From an uncultured Acetatifactor sp. (lineage in GTDB: Bacteria > Bacillota > Clostridia > Lachnospirales > Lachnospiraceae): a stretch of 64,000 nt of DNA. The position numbers and the translations under genes were made by a program. Below, piece after piece: positions 10,544-20,588 of this stretch (its first letter is position 1; every line of letters starts with the position of its first letter). The stretch spans positions 114,710-178,709 of the forward strand of contig CANQUQ010000003.1 of assembly GCA_947627115.1 (NCBI GenBank), read 5' to 3'. The notes under the pieces were generated by a model. That model ran no database searches and was not told where the DNA came from. It saw only the letters and a program-made list of their open reading frames with translations.

Positions 10544-11029
10544 TTAATTTGATATACACTTTAAAATACTTTCTTTAACCCTGTAATCTCCTTGGGGGGA
10601 CAATAATATATACTGAAATCTCTCTTCTGCACTTATCCTCGTTATATTTCCGTATAAATCTTTTATTTTCCAGTGGTTACCTACACCAAATGTCAAATAA
10701 ATATTGTCAAAGTCAGAGGCGGTATAATCTTCCTGACGTCCAATGATTCTCCATTCTCCTTCCAGTTTTCTATCGAATAAACTATACGAATCTAAAACCA
10801 CTAACGGAATTAGCCTTACGGCTTTTTCTATATCATTTTCATTAATACACGGTTTGTCAGACATATAATCAAAAATTTCAGCCAAGTGTCCAAAGTCCAC
10901 TTTTGCAATTATTCTCCCAAAACAATATCTGTTTTCGTCCATCTTGAAACAAAATATATCTCCGTTTTTTATAAAACGTATCATGGTTCTTTCTTTTTTA
11001 TCCCAGCCCCATATCTTTAACTTTTGCAT
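10544..11029 (-). CDS. Imm26-like immunity protein
   Basis: IRFIKNGDIFCFKMDENRYCFGRIIAKVDFGHLAEIFDYMS resembles the Imm26 family start. True start may be the internal Met (MIRFIKNGD). Confidence 0.7.
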   Translation of the reverse strand: MQKLKIWGWDKKERTMIRFIKNGDIFCFKMDENRYCFGRIIAKVDFGHLAEIFDYMSDKPCINENDIEKAVRLIPLVVLDSYSLFDRKLEGEWRIIGRQEDYTASDFDNIYLTFGVGNHWKIKDLYGNITRISAEERFQYILLSPQGDYRVKESILKCISN

Positions 11030-11106
11030 GTACTTTCTCCTTTAAAAGTATCCTGTTTCTTCAATTCCATAAGCAATCCCCATTCTCTACTGTTTGAACA
11101 CTACCG

Positions 11107-11238
11107 TTAATGCTGCTCATTTTGCTCACTGTCCCATACCAACTCGAATTTAAATCCCGTTAAATTATTCTTTTCAACCAATACCGGAACTAGATTGTCA
11201 TATTTATCCAATTCAAACTTCAATTTCCATATTTTCAA
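11107..11238 (-). pseudogene. Internally deleted DUF1629/Imm11-like immunity gene remnant
   Basis: TTG-started frame after AGAGGAAA: (M)KIWKLKFELDKYDNLVPVLVEKNNLTGFKFELVWDSEQNEQH*. Looks like family N-terminus (KIWKL..D.YDNL.PV) joined to family C-terminus (..V.KNNLTGFKFE..W). Confidence 0.45.
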
Positions 11239-11345
11239 AGCCGTTTCCTCTTTCTCTTACTGAATCAGTTGTATCGCCGATTGTTTTTGAAATTTTTTCA
11301 TCCCTGCCCTCTGTCAGATACTTATTCACTTAATAATTTTACCGC

Positions 11346-11699
11346 TCACTCCTCTGCCTTTTTATCCGGTTTTAGGATCAGCTCCTGCCACTGCCCCTGA
11401 TAATACAGCCCGCCGCAGCTGGCGCTGTTTTTCCTGTTTCCGATAATGTGATCCGGCATCAAAAATTCATATTTCCACCAGGTCGCAGTAGTTTTTCCCT
11501 CCATGATTAAAACCCTGTCCTCTCTGTAAGAGAGAACGCCGCACCCCGGAAGAGACGGACATAAACTTAATTTTTCACTTGCAAAATACAGGGCATTGTG
11601 ATCTGAGCGATATATTTCAAAATAAGCAAGCTCTACTTGCGTAAGTTCTTTTTCATTGCGTAACTCCTTTAAGAATTGTCCTATTTTCTCTAAGGACAA
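11346..11699 (-). pseudogene. Chimeric ORF: truncated XRE HTH N-terminus joined to an unrelated C-terminus
   Basis: MSLEKIGQFLKELRNEKELTQVELA is the start of an HTH_3 domain. It switches abruptly to YFEIYRSDHNALYFASEKLSLCPS..., with no remaining HTH helices. Confidence 0.5.
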
Positions 11700-11713
11700 T
11701 ATGTAACCAATCT

Positions 11714-12196
11714 TTAGGAATAAATCTCCCCTCCCTGGATATCCTGTCCCGTCTCGCCGCGCATCTTTCTGTCGAGAGGTTCCGGATCCTTTTCCAGCTG
11801 CAGCATTGTGTCAAAGGCGGAGAGCAGCAGTCTCTCCTGCCGATAGCGGTTCATGTCCTGGGGACGGTCCATGTACAGCTTGAAGTGGTCCACCTGCCAT
11901 ACCAGCGCGTCCGCCAGAGTATATCCCGCCACATTGTACTTATTTAAGAAGCTGCCGTAGTCATGGTAGTAGGCCAGCTCCTGCAAAAGTCCCCCAGAGT
12001 GCCGGATACCCTGCCACAGTTCTTCCGCGTACTCGCAGCTTACGCCCGCTCCTTCTGCGAGCTCCGCCACAAATCCGTGAAGCTCCTCCAGCGCCGCCTG
12101 CAGCGCGGCGTCCTGTTCTGCCTTCCTTGCTGTTTCCTGCTCTGCTTTCCCCGCTGTCTCCTGCGCAGGATTCGGAACATCCTTTCTCCCATTCAT
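11714..12196 (-). CDS. Conserved hypothetical protein
   Basis: ORF with likely start at MNGRKDVPN; body LADALVWQVDHFKLYMDRPQDMNRYRQERLLLSAFDTM. No function assigned. Confidence 0.6.
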   Translation of the reverse strand: MNGRKDVPNPAQETAGKAEQETARKAEQDAALQAALEELHGFVAELAEGAGVSCEYAEELWQGIRHSGGLLQELAYYHDYGSFLNKYNVAGYTLADALVWQVDHFKLYMDRPQDMNRYRQERLLLSAFDTMLQLEKDPEPLDRKMRGETGQDIQGGEIYS

Positions 12197-12249
12197 ATCG
12201 GAAATCCTCCGTCTCTCATGCCTTGCGGCAAATACAGTGACCGTGAAAC

Positions 12250-12296
12250 AAAAAGACCTTGAAAATGCTGCCGCACAGCTTTTCAAGGTCTTTTTT
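12250..12296. terminator. Strong bidirectional hairpin terminator
   Basis: aaaaagaccttgaaaatgctg-ccgca-cagcttttcaaggtctttttt; long stem with A-tract and T-tract flanks. Confidence 0.8.
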
Positions 12297-12301
12297 CACA
12301 G

Positions 12302-12372
12302 CAGGGGAAGAGAGGCTCGAACTCCCGTTTACGGTTTTGGAGACCGCCGCACTACCACTGTACTATTCCCCT
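12302..12372 (-). tRNA. tRNA-Trp (CCA)
   Basis: Minus: AGGGGAATAGTACAGTGGTAGTGCGGCGGTCTCCAAAACCGTAAACGGGAGTTCGAGCCTCTCTTCCCCTG. Cloverleaf folds; anticodon loop CTCCAAA. Confidence 0.9.
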
Positions 12373-12522
12373 GTGTCCGTGTTTTCACCGACGAAAGACA
12401 TTATAACACAGAGCAGGCAGAGTCTGCAAGGGATATTTTCAATTTACTTTCATTTCTTTTGCATTGCCGTTTCCTTATTTCATTTTGCTTTTCTTTTCGG
12501 GAATCCGGCTGCTCTGCCTTCA

Positions 12523-13905
12523 TCAAAACAGTCGGTCTATGACCTCCTGCACCGATCTCACCCCTATGATTTCTATGCCGCCGCTCTTCCTGCAGTCTTC
12601 CGCGCACACATACGGCACCACGCAGATCTCGAAGCCCAGCTTTTTGGCCTCGGCCACCCGCTGCCTCGCCTGACTCACCGCGCGGACCTCGCCGCTCAGG
12701 CCCACCTCGCCGAATGCCGCCAGCTTCTGGCTCAGCGCCCGGTTCTTAAAGCTGGACAACACCGCCAGCACGATTCCCAAGTCCAAAGCGGGTTCCTGGA
12801 TCTTCATGCCGCCGGTAATGTTCACATAGGCATCGCAGGAGGCAAGCTGCATACCGGAGCGCTTCTCCAGTACTGCCATCAGAAGATTCACGCGGTTGAA
12901 ATCCGTTCCCGTGGCCTGCCTTCTGGGAATACCGAAATTGCTGTGACATACCAGCGCCTGGATCTCTACCAGCAAAGGCCTTGTGCCCTCCACGGTACAG
13001 GCCACCACGGAGCCGCTGGCATCCTCCGGCCTTCCGTTCAGCATATACTCCGAGGCATTGAGCACCTCGGTCAGGCCCTGCTCCCGCATCTCAAAAACGC
13101 CGATCTCGTCGGTAGATCCAAAACGATTCTTCACTCCGCGCAGGATCCGGTAGGAAGCATGCCGGTCCCCCTCAAAATAAAGCACCGCATCCACCATATG
13201 TTCAAGCACTCTTGGGCCCGCCACCGTCCCCTCCTTGGTCACATGTCCCACGATCAGCACGGACACTCCCAGTCCCTTCGCCAGCTGCAGCAGGATGCCG
13301 GTGGATTCCCTGACCTGGGAAACGCTGCCGGGAGCCGCCGACACATTCTCGCAGTACATGGTCTGAATGGAGTCGATGACCACCGCCTCCGGTCTTTGGG
13401 TCCGGATGATTCCGGCGATCTCATCCAGATCGGTCGCACAGAGAAGCAGCATCCTCTCATCGAACTGACCGATCCGATCTGCGCGCATCTTGATCTGGGC
13501 CGGAGACTCCTCGCCCGATATATACAGCACCGAATGCCCGTCTGCGGAAAGATTGCGGCAGACCTGCAGAAGCAGGGTGGATTTCCCGATGCCGGGATCC
13601 CCGCCCACCAACGTCAGCGATCCCTGTACAATACCGCCTCCCAGCACCCGGTCCAGCTCCCCGATGCCTGTGGAGATCCTGTCCTCCCGTCGGATCGTGA
13701 TCTCCGAAAGCACGCTGGGCTTATTTGTTCCGCTCCTGCCGCGGCCGGAACGGGCGGCAGACACCTCCCCATAGGGAGATTTGCTGACGGTCTCCTCCAC
13801 AAAGGTATTCCACTCCCTGCAGCCCGGACACTGTCCCATCCACTTGGCGGACTCGTATCCGCAATTCTGGCAGAAAAAAACGGTTGAAGATTTTGCTTTG
13901 GTCAT
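12523..13905 (-). CDS. radA: DNA repair protein RadA
   Basis: CQNCGYESAKWMGQCPGCREWNT zinc finger, GGDPGIGKSTLLLQ Walker A, KNRFGS motif. Start set at MTKAKSSTVFF. Confidence 0.95.
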   Translation of the reverse strand: MTKAKSSTVFFCQNCGYESAKWMGQCPGCREWNTFVEETVSKSPYGEVSAARSGRGRSGTNKPSVLSEITIRREDRISTGIGELDRVLGGGIVQGSLTLVGGDPGIGKSTLLLQVCRNLSADGHSVLYISGEESPAQIKMRADRIGQFDERMLLLCATDLDEIAGIIRTQRPEAVVIDSIQTMYCENVSAAPGSVSQVRESTGILLQLAKGLGVSVLIVGHVTKEGTVAGPRVLEHMVDAVLYFEGDRHASYRILRGVKNRFGSTDEIGVFEMREQGLTEVLNASEYMLNGRPEDASGSVVACTVEGTRPLLVEIQALVCHSNFGIPRRQATGTDFNRVNLLMAVLEKRSGMQLASCDAYVNITGGMKIQEPALDLGIVLAVLSSFKNRALSQKLAAFGEVGLSGEVRAVSQARQRVAEAKKLGFEICVVPYVCAEDCRKSGGIEIIGVRSVQEVIDRLF

Positions 13906-13985
13906 CGTCTTCTCCTCTTGTACCAAACACGCCGGAAACATATGTCTCCGGCGCGTTCCGTTAAAAAATCAATATCCTTCTATGC

Positions 13986-14399
13986 TCACACCTGTTCCAC
14001 CTTCACAGGCACTTCCCCGGCAGCCTCCAGCTCCACGCTCAGGGAAAGCTTTCCGCCAAGCCCGGTCTTCATGGTGCCGATGTTCTTGCCTGCCACGAAC
14101 ACCTGATATTCCGTATCGTCCACAAGTCCGACCGTAATCTGGGCATCCTCATCGCCCTCCACGGTGAACTCCACGCCGTTCTCCTTCTCCGTAAAATCGG
14201 TCACACTGGTCCCCGGCACGGATTCATAAAGGAACATACCGTTCTTCTCCAGCTTTGTGATCTCCCGGAAAGTCTTTACCTTCAGAAGATCTCCTGCGTG
14301 CTCGTAATCCTCCACCTTCGCTTTCTGCGCCAGCTTGTGATTACCAAAGCTGATAGCACCGTCTGCTTCACTGCGGAGCAGTTCTTCCACAACTGCCAT
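13986..14399 (-). CDS. Conserved hypothetical protein (beta-rich)
   Basis: MAVVEELLRSEADGAISFGNHKLAQKAKVEDYEHAGDLLKVKTFREITKLEKNGMFLYESVPG...; start chosen at the internal Met. Confidence 0.65.
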   Translation of the reverse strand: MAVVEELLRSEADGAISFGNHKLAQKAKVEDYEHAGDLLKVKTFREITKLEKNGMFLYESVPGTSVTDFTEKENGVEFTVEGDEDAQITVGLVDDTEYQVFVAGKNIGTMKTGLGGKLSLSVELEAAGEVPVKVEQV

Positions 14400-14522
14400 G
14401 CGTATTTCCTCCTGTTCTTTCGTAGCCGAGATCACTGTGCCCGCTACTTAATTTATTATAACAGTAATATGCTTTTTCTGCAAGCCGGGGAAGAAAACAT
14501 CTGCCGGATATTTTCTGTCAGA

Positions 14523-16961
14523 TCACTTTACCGCGAACGTCACCTTCCCGTTCTTAAAGCCTGCGGACACACTGTCTCCCGGCTGGATCTTCTTGAGCAG
14601 GATCTCCTCCGCCAGCGCGTCCTCCACCACGGATTGTATCGCTCTCTTGAGAGGCCGCGCCCCCATCTTACTGTCGGCATATTTTTCTACCAGATGCTCT
14701 CTGAGGGCGGCTGTCATGGTAAGCTTAATGTCCATCTGCGCCTCGCAGCGCTTATACAGATCGGAGGCCAGAAGATTGACGATTGCCTTCATGTCCTCAT
14801 TGCTCAGCTGATGAAATACGATGATCTCGTCGATCCTGTTGATGAACTCAGGCTTGAAGCTCTTTTTCACCTCTTCCATGACGCCGGATTTCATCTTCTC
14901 ATAGTCGCGTTTTGCGTCCGTGCCCGCGGCAAATCCCAGATTCTTGGGATCTACGATCCTCTGGGCGCCCGCATTGGAGGTCATGATCAGCACGGTATTC
15001 TTAAAGCTGACCTTTCTTCCCTTGGAATCGGTAATGTGTCCGTCGTCCAGCACCTGCAGCAAAATATTGAACACGTCCGGGTGCGCTTTCTCGATCTCGT
15101 CAAAGAGCACTACGGAGTAGGGATTGCGCCGCACCTTCTCGCTGAGCTGTCCGCCCTCCTCAAAGCCCACATAGCCTGGGGGAGAACCGATCATCTTGGA
15201 GACAGAGTGTCCCTCCATATATTCAGACATATCAACACGTATAATGGCGTCCTCGGAGCCGAACATGGCCTCCGCCAGCGCCTTGGAAAGCTCTGTCTTT
15301 CCCACGCCGGTAGGTCCCAGGAACAGGAAGGACCCGATGGGACGCTTGGGATCCTTCAGCCCCACACGGCCCCGGCGCATGGCCTTTGCCACTGCGGTCA
15401 CTGCCTCCTCCTGTCCGATCACGCGCTTATGCAGGATACTCTCCAGCCTCAACAGGCGCTCACTCTCCTTCTGAGCCAGCTTCTGCACCGGGATCTTTGT
15501 CCACATGGCCACTACCTCTGCGATCTCATTCTCGCCCACGGTATATTTCTTATTGTTCTCCCGGTTCTCCAGCCGCTTCATCATACGCTGATATTTTTTT
15601 ACCAGCTCATCCTGCCTGTGCTTGATCTCAGCCGCCTGGGAAAACGCCTCCATCCGAATGGAGCGTTCGATCTGCAGATCCATATTTTTGATCTGATTCA
15701 GCAGCTCCTTCTGCTTGTCGGGCATATCCATAGCCCGCAGCCTTGCGCTGGCGGCCGCCTCGTCGATCAGATCTATGGCCTTATCCGGCAGATTTCTGTC
15801 GTTGATATATCTTGCCGACAGTCTCACGGCGGATTCCACGGCCTCCGGCGTGATGCTCACCTGATGATGCTCCTCGTATTTTTCCTTTATCCCCTCCAGA
15901 ATGCGAATGGCTTCCTCCTCGGTGGGCTCCTCCACGTTCACCGGCTGAAAACGGCGCTCCAGCGCGGCATCCTTCTCGATATATTTCCGATACTCGGCTA
16001 TGGTGGTGGCCCCGATCATCTGCAGCTCCCCTCTTGCCAGAGAAGGCTTCATGATGTTGGAGGCATCGATGGCCCCCTCTGCACCGCCTGCACCGATAAT
16101 GGTATGGAGCTCATCCAGAAAAAGGATCACATTGCCGTCATCGATCACTTCCTTGATGACCCGTTTGATCCGCTCTTCAAATTCTCCGCGGTACTTACTG
16201 CCCGCCACCATACCGGACAGATCCAGTGTCAGCAGCCGCTTCTCCCTGACGGTAAAAGGCACCTTCCCTTCCACAATGCGCAGGGCGAGTCCTTCCACCA
16301 CCGCAGTCTTGCCCACTCCGGGCTCACCGATCAGACAGGGATTGTTCTTGGTCCGGCGGCTCAGGATCTGTATCAGGCGGCGGATCTCATCTTCCCTGCC
16401 AATGACGGGATCCAGCTTTCCCTCCCGTGCCAGCGCGGTCAGATCTCTGCTGTACTGACTGAGGGTGGAAGCCTTCTGCTTTCCCGCAGGCTTTCTTCCC
16501 AGATCCTCCTTGTACAGATTACCGTCCTGACCGATGGCGATCAAGGTGTCCACATAGATCTTCTGCACATTGACGCCTATTGTATTCAACAGGCGCACAG
16601 CCACATTCTCGCCCTCCTTGATCAGCGCCATCAGAATGTGCTCTGTGCCCGTCGCTTTCTGCCCGAATCTGGCCGCCTGCCTGTGAGCTTCCTCCAGGAC
16701 CTTCCGCGCTCTCGGCGAATAGCCCTCCCGCTCCCGCAGGCTCACCCCGCTCTCAAAAGCGATCAGCTCCTGTATCATATCCAGCACCTGGGATGCGTCA
16801 ACTCCGTTGTCCGTCAACACCTTATGTGCCACTCCGCCCGGTTCCTTCAGAAGTCCTACCAGAATATGCTCTGTGCCCACATAACCCTGCTTCAGGCTCC
16901 TGGCACATTTTGAGGCAAGATTCAAAGACTCCTGCGCCCTGTCCGTAAACTGTGACTGCAT
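14523..16961 (-). CDS. clpC: ATP-dependent Clp protease ATP-binding subunit ClpC
   Basis: [40 protein letters not shown] Clp_N, two AAA+ modules ([31 protein letters not shown]), UVR-like middle region. Confidence 0.95.
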   Translation of the reverse strand: MQSQFTDRAQESLNLASKCARSLKQGYVGTEHILVGLLKEPGGVAHKVLTDNGVDASQVLDMIQELIAFESGVSLREREGYSPRARKVLEEAHRQAARFGQKATGTEHILMALIKEGENVAVRLLNTIGVNVQKIYVDTLIAIGQDGNLYKEDLGRKPAGKQKASTLSQYSRDLTALAREGKLDPVIGREDEIRRLIQILSRRTKNNPCLIGEPGVGKTAVVEGLALRIVEGKVPFTVREKRLLTLDLSGMVAGSKYRGEFEERIKRVIKEVIDDGNVILFLDELHTIIGAGGAEGAIDASNIMKPSLARGELQMIGATTIAEYRKYIEKDAALERRFQPVNVEEPTEEEAIRILEGIKEKYEEHHQVSITPEAVESAVRLSARYINDRNLPDKAIDLIDEAAASARLRAMDMPDKQKELLNQIKNMDLQIERSIRMEAFSQAAEIKHRQDELVKKYQRMMKRLENRENNKKYTVGENEIAEVVAMWTKIPVQKLAQKESERLLRLESILHKRVIGQEEAVTAVAKAMRRGRVGLKDPKRPIGSFLFLGPTGVGKTELSKALAEAMFGSEDAIIRVDMSEYMEGHSVSKMIGSPPGYVGFEEGGQLSEKVRRNPYSVVLFDEIEKAHPDVFNILLQVLDDGHITDSKGRKVSFKNTVLIMTSNAGAQRIVDPKNLGFAAGTDAKRDYEKMKSGVMEEVKKSFKPEFINRIDEIIVFHQLSNEDMKAIVNLLASDLYKRCEAQMDIKLTMTAALREHLVEKYADSKMGARPLKRAIQSVVEDALAEEILLKKIQPGDSVSAGFKNGKVTFAVK

Positions 16962-17119
16962 TTTCTCCTCCAATCCGATAGCTATCCTTTTGACCGTGTT
17001 CTCTCGATTTCTTTCTGATAGTTTATAACAAACAGTCAACTTGTGTCAATCGAAGAGAGGACACTCCTTTAAAGAGTATCCCCTCCCTGTCATCTCTATT
17101 CCATATCCGGCATATTTGA

Positions 17120-18769
17120 TCATTGCTCATGGTCGCCGTCATAATTCAGAAATTCGAAATCAAATTCATCCTCATCTTCCGTCATGAAATTCTTAGGTTG
17201 AGGCCTTGACTGGCTCTGTTCGTTTCTCTGACTCTGAGGCGTTCCCGCGGGCCTGTGTCCCTGAGATGCCCCTGCAGGACGCTGACCCTGAGGCGTTCCC
17301 GCCGGCCTGTGATCCTGAGGCGCTCCCGCAGGACGCTGGCCCTGAGGTGCCCCTGCCGGGCGCTGGCCCTGAGATGCTCCCGCTGGACGCTGACCCTGAG
17401 GCGCTCCCGCTGGGCGCTGGCCCTGAGGCGTCCCTGCCGGCCTATGACCCTGAGGCGCTCCCGCTGGACGCTGACCCTGACCTCCTGCCGGGCGCTGGCC
17501 CTGAGACGCTCCCGCAGGGCGCTGGCCCTGACCTCCTGCCGGGCGCTGGCCCTGAGACGCTCCTGCCGGGCGCTGGCCCTGACCTCCTGCCGGGCGTGGG
17601 CTCCCGCCTCTGCTGCCCGCTTCCCCGCTCTGCGCGTTTCTCTGATACTTCATCGCGTTCCTTCTGCGGATTGTCTCATTCTCCACCTGACTAAAATATG
17701 CGGAATCTTCCATGTCCCTGATCTTAAATATCAGATACGCCACGGCTCCGCCTGCCACTACCAGCAGAATGATCAGAATGATAATGGCGATCGTCTGGCT
17801 GCGCTTACTCTTTTCCAGCTCCTCCAGAGCTTGCTTGTTGCCCTGTATTGTCTCCAGAATATCATCTATCGTCCAGCTGTCGTTCGTCTCCGTTACGACG
17901 AGTCTCCACTGTCCGTCATATAATACCGTGTCATAGGGCTTTTCCTCCGCAGGTGCCGGCGTTTCCGGCTCAGCGTCATCCGACGGCTCCGGTTCGGGCT
18001 CCGGCTCCGTATACGGCGTGGGCTCCTCTGACAGCTCCGCATAATCGGAACGGATAAAGCCTGTGACCTCCGTGCCGTTGGAGATAAAGCTGACCTGCCA
18101 CCACAGCTTGCCGTCAGAACCGTTCACCTGTCCGATGACCGTCAGCGCCAATCCGCTCTGAACGGTCGTGAGGATCTGACTTGCCGCAGAGGTAGAAGGC
18201 ATGCTGCGGATCCTCACATTGTCGCTGCCCTTCACGATCGCGCTGACCGGATTGACCTTCGTCACACTGATCTCAGGCGTATCGGTGCCCGTGCCGGATT
18301 CCGGCTGCTGTGTGCTTGCCGCAGGCTGTTGTGTAGCAGTCGGCTCCTGCGTGGCGGCCGGTGGCTGCTGCGTGGCGGCCGGTGGCTGCTGTGTGGCGGC
18401 CGGTGCCTGTGAAGCGGCCGGCGGAGTCGAACCGTCGGTGATCTCCACCAGATCGGACCGGATATAGCCCAGCGTATTCGCATCCGCCCACACCTCATAC
18501 CAGGTATAACCGTCGCTGCCCTGGACCTGCCCCCGGATAGATATGACGGCGCCCTTCTCATAGCTTGTCACCGCGTTTCCGCCGGTGCTTGCGCTGCTCC
18601 GCACTATGGCGCCCCCCTGCGAGGTGACGCGCGCTGCGCTTTCTGCGCGGCTTACGAAGGAAAAGATTCCTGCAAACAGCCACAGTGAAAGTACCAGCGC
18701 CAACGTAAAGACCGTTGACAGGATGATCTGTCCTGACCTTAACTCATGTAACTCTCTCGTCTTTTTCAT
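17120..18769 (-). CDS. Membrane-anchored bacterial SH3-domain protein with GQRPAG-type repeat tail
   Basis: TM segment, two SH3b-like domains (GGAIVRSSAS...YTWYEVWA; DNVRIRSMPS...LWWQVSF), PPAATQQ repeats, second TM (TIAIIILIILLVVAGGAVAYLIF), (GQRPAGAPQ)n tail, acidic C-terminus. Confidence 0.85.
   Translation of the reverse strand: MKKTRELHELRSGQIILSTVFTLALVLSLWLFAGIFSFVSRAESAARVTSQGGAIVRSSASTGGNAVTSYEKGAVISIRGQVQGSDGYTWYEVWADANTLGYIRSDLVEITDGSTPPAASQAPAATQQPPAATQQPPAATQEPTATQQPAASTQQPESGTGTDTPEISVTKVNPVSAIVKGSDNVRIRSMPSTSAASQILTTVQSGLALTVIGQVNGSDGKLWWQVSFISNGTEVTGFIRSDYAELSEEPTPYTEPEPEPEPSDDAEPETPAPAEEKPYDTVLYDGQWRLVVTETNDSWTIDDILETIQGNKQALEELEKSKRSQTIAIIILIILLVVAGGAVAYLIFKIRDMEDSAYFSQVENETIRRRNAMKYQRNAQSGEAGSRGGSPRPAGGQGQRPAGASQGQRPAGGQGQRPAGASQGQRPAGGQGQRPAGAPQGHRPAGTPQGQRPAGAPQGQRPAGASQGQRPAGAPQGQRPAGAPQDHRPAGTPQGQRPAGASQGHRPAGTPQSQRNEQSQSRPQPKNFMTEDEDEFDFEFLNYDGDHEQ
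17206..17600 (-). repeat. Degenerate tandem repeat encoding (G/S)Q(G/D)(Q/H)RPAG(A/T/G)PQ units
   Basis: DNA repeat of ggcgctcccgcaggacgctggccctga-like units, read as QGQRPAGAPQ repeats in the SH3 protein. Confidence 0.9.
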
Positions 18770-18793
18770 CTGTTTTCCTTTCTCTCTTGTTCT

Positions 18794-19258
18794 CTACTCT
18801 CCGCGCATAAATCTCCGATGGCCTTCGTCGCCCTTCTGTCCCAGACTGAAGCCATGCACGTCCTTATGATGGGATGCCCTCTGTTTTGCCTCCAGATTGC
18901 GATGCAGCTTCATCTCACACTCAGGACAGTAGCGTCCGGACCGAATGGCCTTGTCGCAGATCTCACAGTGCAGAAAAGTCCTTGACCCCTCGGCCACCTC
19001 AAGTCTTCCGTCCCGCAAAAGCCGGCGTATGGTCTTTTGAGATATACCGATAGCATCCTCGATCTCCGCCGCGGTAGCTCCCTTATGCTCCTCAATATAT
19101 GCTCTCACCTTTCCGTAATCATCATAATCCAAACGGCCGCAGTCTTCGCACTTATACTCGCCCAGCCCTTGAAATACCATCACTCCGCCGCACTTTTCAC
19201 ATGTGCGGGGGATATTGTAAGTCTCCGGCGACAACAAACGATCCAGTTTTTGATCCAT
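18794..19258 (-). CDS. Zinc-ribbon/HTH regulator-like protein (flagellar operon protein YvyF-like)
   Basis: CEKCGGVMVFQGLGEYKCEDCG ... IGISQKTIRRLLRDGRLEV ... CEICDKAIRSGRYCPEC. Confidence 0.6.
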   Translation of the reverse strand: MDQKLDRLLSPETYNIPRTCEKCGGVMVFQGLGEYKCEDCGRLDYDDYGKVRAYIEEHKGATAAEIEDAIGISQKTIRRLLRDGRLEVAEGSRTFLHCEICDKAIRSGRYCPECEMKLHRNLEAKQRASHHKDVHGFSLGQKGDEGHRRFMRGE

Positions 19259-19306
19259 AACACATGCCTCCTGTCCGCCGCTTTCCGCAGCCCTCTGCTG
19301 TTTCCC

Positions 19307-20584
19307 TTACGCCTCGTCAATGGATTTTCCGATATCATGACGCATGTATTTATTGGCAAAGGTGACCCATTCCGCAGCCTCGTAAGCCTTCTCTCTGGCC
19401 TCCCTCAGGGTGGCTCCCTTGGCGGTCACTCCCAGCACCCGTCCGCCGTTCGTCACAATGCGTCCCTTATCGTCAAATTTGCTCCCCGCATGGAAACAAT
19501 AATAATCCTCTTTTCCGTCAAAGTTCTCCAGCCCCTTGATCTCGAAGCCCTTCTCATAGGATACAGGATAGCCGTCCGAAGCCAGCACCACACACACTGC
19601 CGCATTGTCCTCGAACTGCAGATCTATCTGGTCCAGGCGGCCGTCAATACAGGCGTCCACCACATCGCAGAGATCGTTCTTCATCCTGCACAGCACGACC
19701 TGTGCTTCCGGATCCCCGAATCTGGCATTGTATTCCAGCACCTTGGGGCCGTCCTGAGTGAGCATCAGTCCGAAAAAGATCACGCCCTTGAATTCGCGTC
19801 CCTCCGCCGCCATGGCGTCCACGGTGGGCTGGTAGATATACTTCCTGCAGAATTCATCCACCTCTTTTGTGTAAAAGGGACTGGGCGAAAAATTTCCCAT
19901 GCCGCCGGTATTCAGTCCCTGATCCCCATCCTTTGCGCGCTTGTGGTCCTGTGCGGAGGTCATTGGCTTTACGGTCTTTCCGTCCACAAAGGAGAGCACG
20001 GACACCTCCCGGCCCGTCATGTATTCCTCAATGACCATGCGGTTCCCGGCACTGCCAAAGTGCTTATCCAGCATGATCTCTTTCACGCCCGCTTCCGCCT
20101 CCTGAAGCGTATTGCAGATCAGTACGCCCTTGCCCAGCGCCAGCCCGTCAGCCTTCAGGACAATAGGCATCTTCGCAGTCTTAAGATATTCCAGGGCTTT
20201 CTGCGGATCGTCAAAGGTCTCGTACGCAGCCGTAGGAATATTGTACTTTTTCATCAGCTCCTTGGAGAAAGCCTTGCTGCCCTCCAGGATGGCCGCCTTC
20301 CTGTCGGGCCCGAACACCCGAAAGCCTGCGGCCTTCAACTCGTCCACCAGACCTCCCACCAGAGGGTCGTCCGGCGCCACGAACACAAGATCTACTGCCT
20401 TTTCCTTTGCATAGGCAATAATCCTGTCAAATTCCATCACACCGATGGACGGCTCGCACTCTGCGATCTGTGCAATACCCGCATTCCCAGGCACACAGTA
20501 GAGCTTTTCCACCCGGCTGCTCTTTTTCATACTGACCGCAATGGCGTGTTCCCTGCCGCCTCCTCCTACGATCAAAACCTTCAT
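19307..20584 (-). CDS. purD: Phosphoribosylamine-glycine ligase
   Basis: MKVLIVGGGGREHAIA...; EYMTGREVSVLSFVDGKTVKPMTSAQDHKR; GMGNFSPSP; EYNARFGDPEAQ. Confidence 0.97.
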   Translation of the reverse strand: MKVLIVGGGGREHAIAVSMKKSSRVEKLYCVPGNAGIAQIAECEPSIGVMEFDRIIAYAKEKAVDLVFVAPDDPLVGGLVDELKAAGFRVFGPDRKAAILEGSKAFSKELMKKYNIPTAAYETFDDPQKALEYLKTAKMPIVLKADGLALGKGVLICNTLQEAEAGVKEIMLDKHFGSAGNRMVIEEYMTGREVSVLSFVDGKTVKPMTSAQDHKRAKDGDQGLNTGGMGNFSPSPFYTKEVDEFCRKYIYQPTVDAMAAEGREFKGVIFFGLMLTQDGPKVLEYNARFGDPEAQVVLCRMKNDLCDVVDACIDGRLDQIDLQFEDNAAVCVVLASDGYPVSYEKGFEIKGLENFDGKEDYYCFHAGSKFDDKGRIVTNGGRVLGVTAKGATLREAREKAYEAAEWVTFANKYMRHDIGKSIDEA

Positions 20585-20588
20585 GACG

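Noticed and set aside
12259-16913. Plus-strand ORFs of 542 and 871 aa
   Set aside because: Antisense shadows of radA and clpC with no domain-like sequence.
17206-17923. Plus-strand repeat proteins opposite the SH3 gene
   Set aside because: Mirror translations of the GQRPAG repeat; the minus frame has signal/TM/SH3 structure and is the real CDS.
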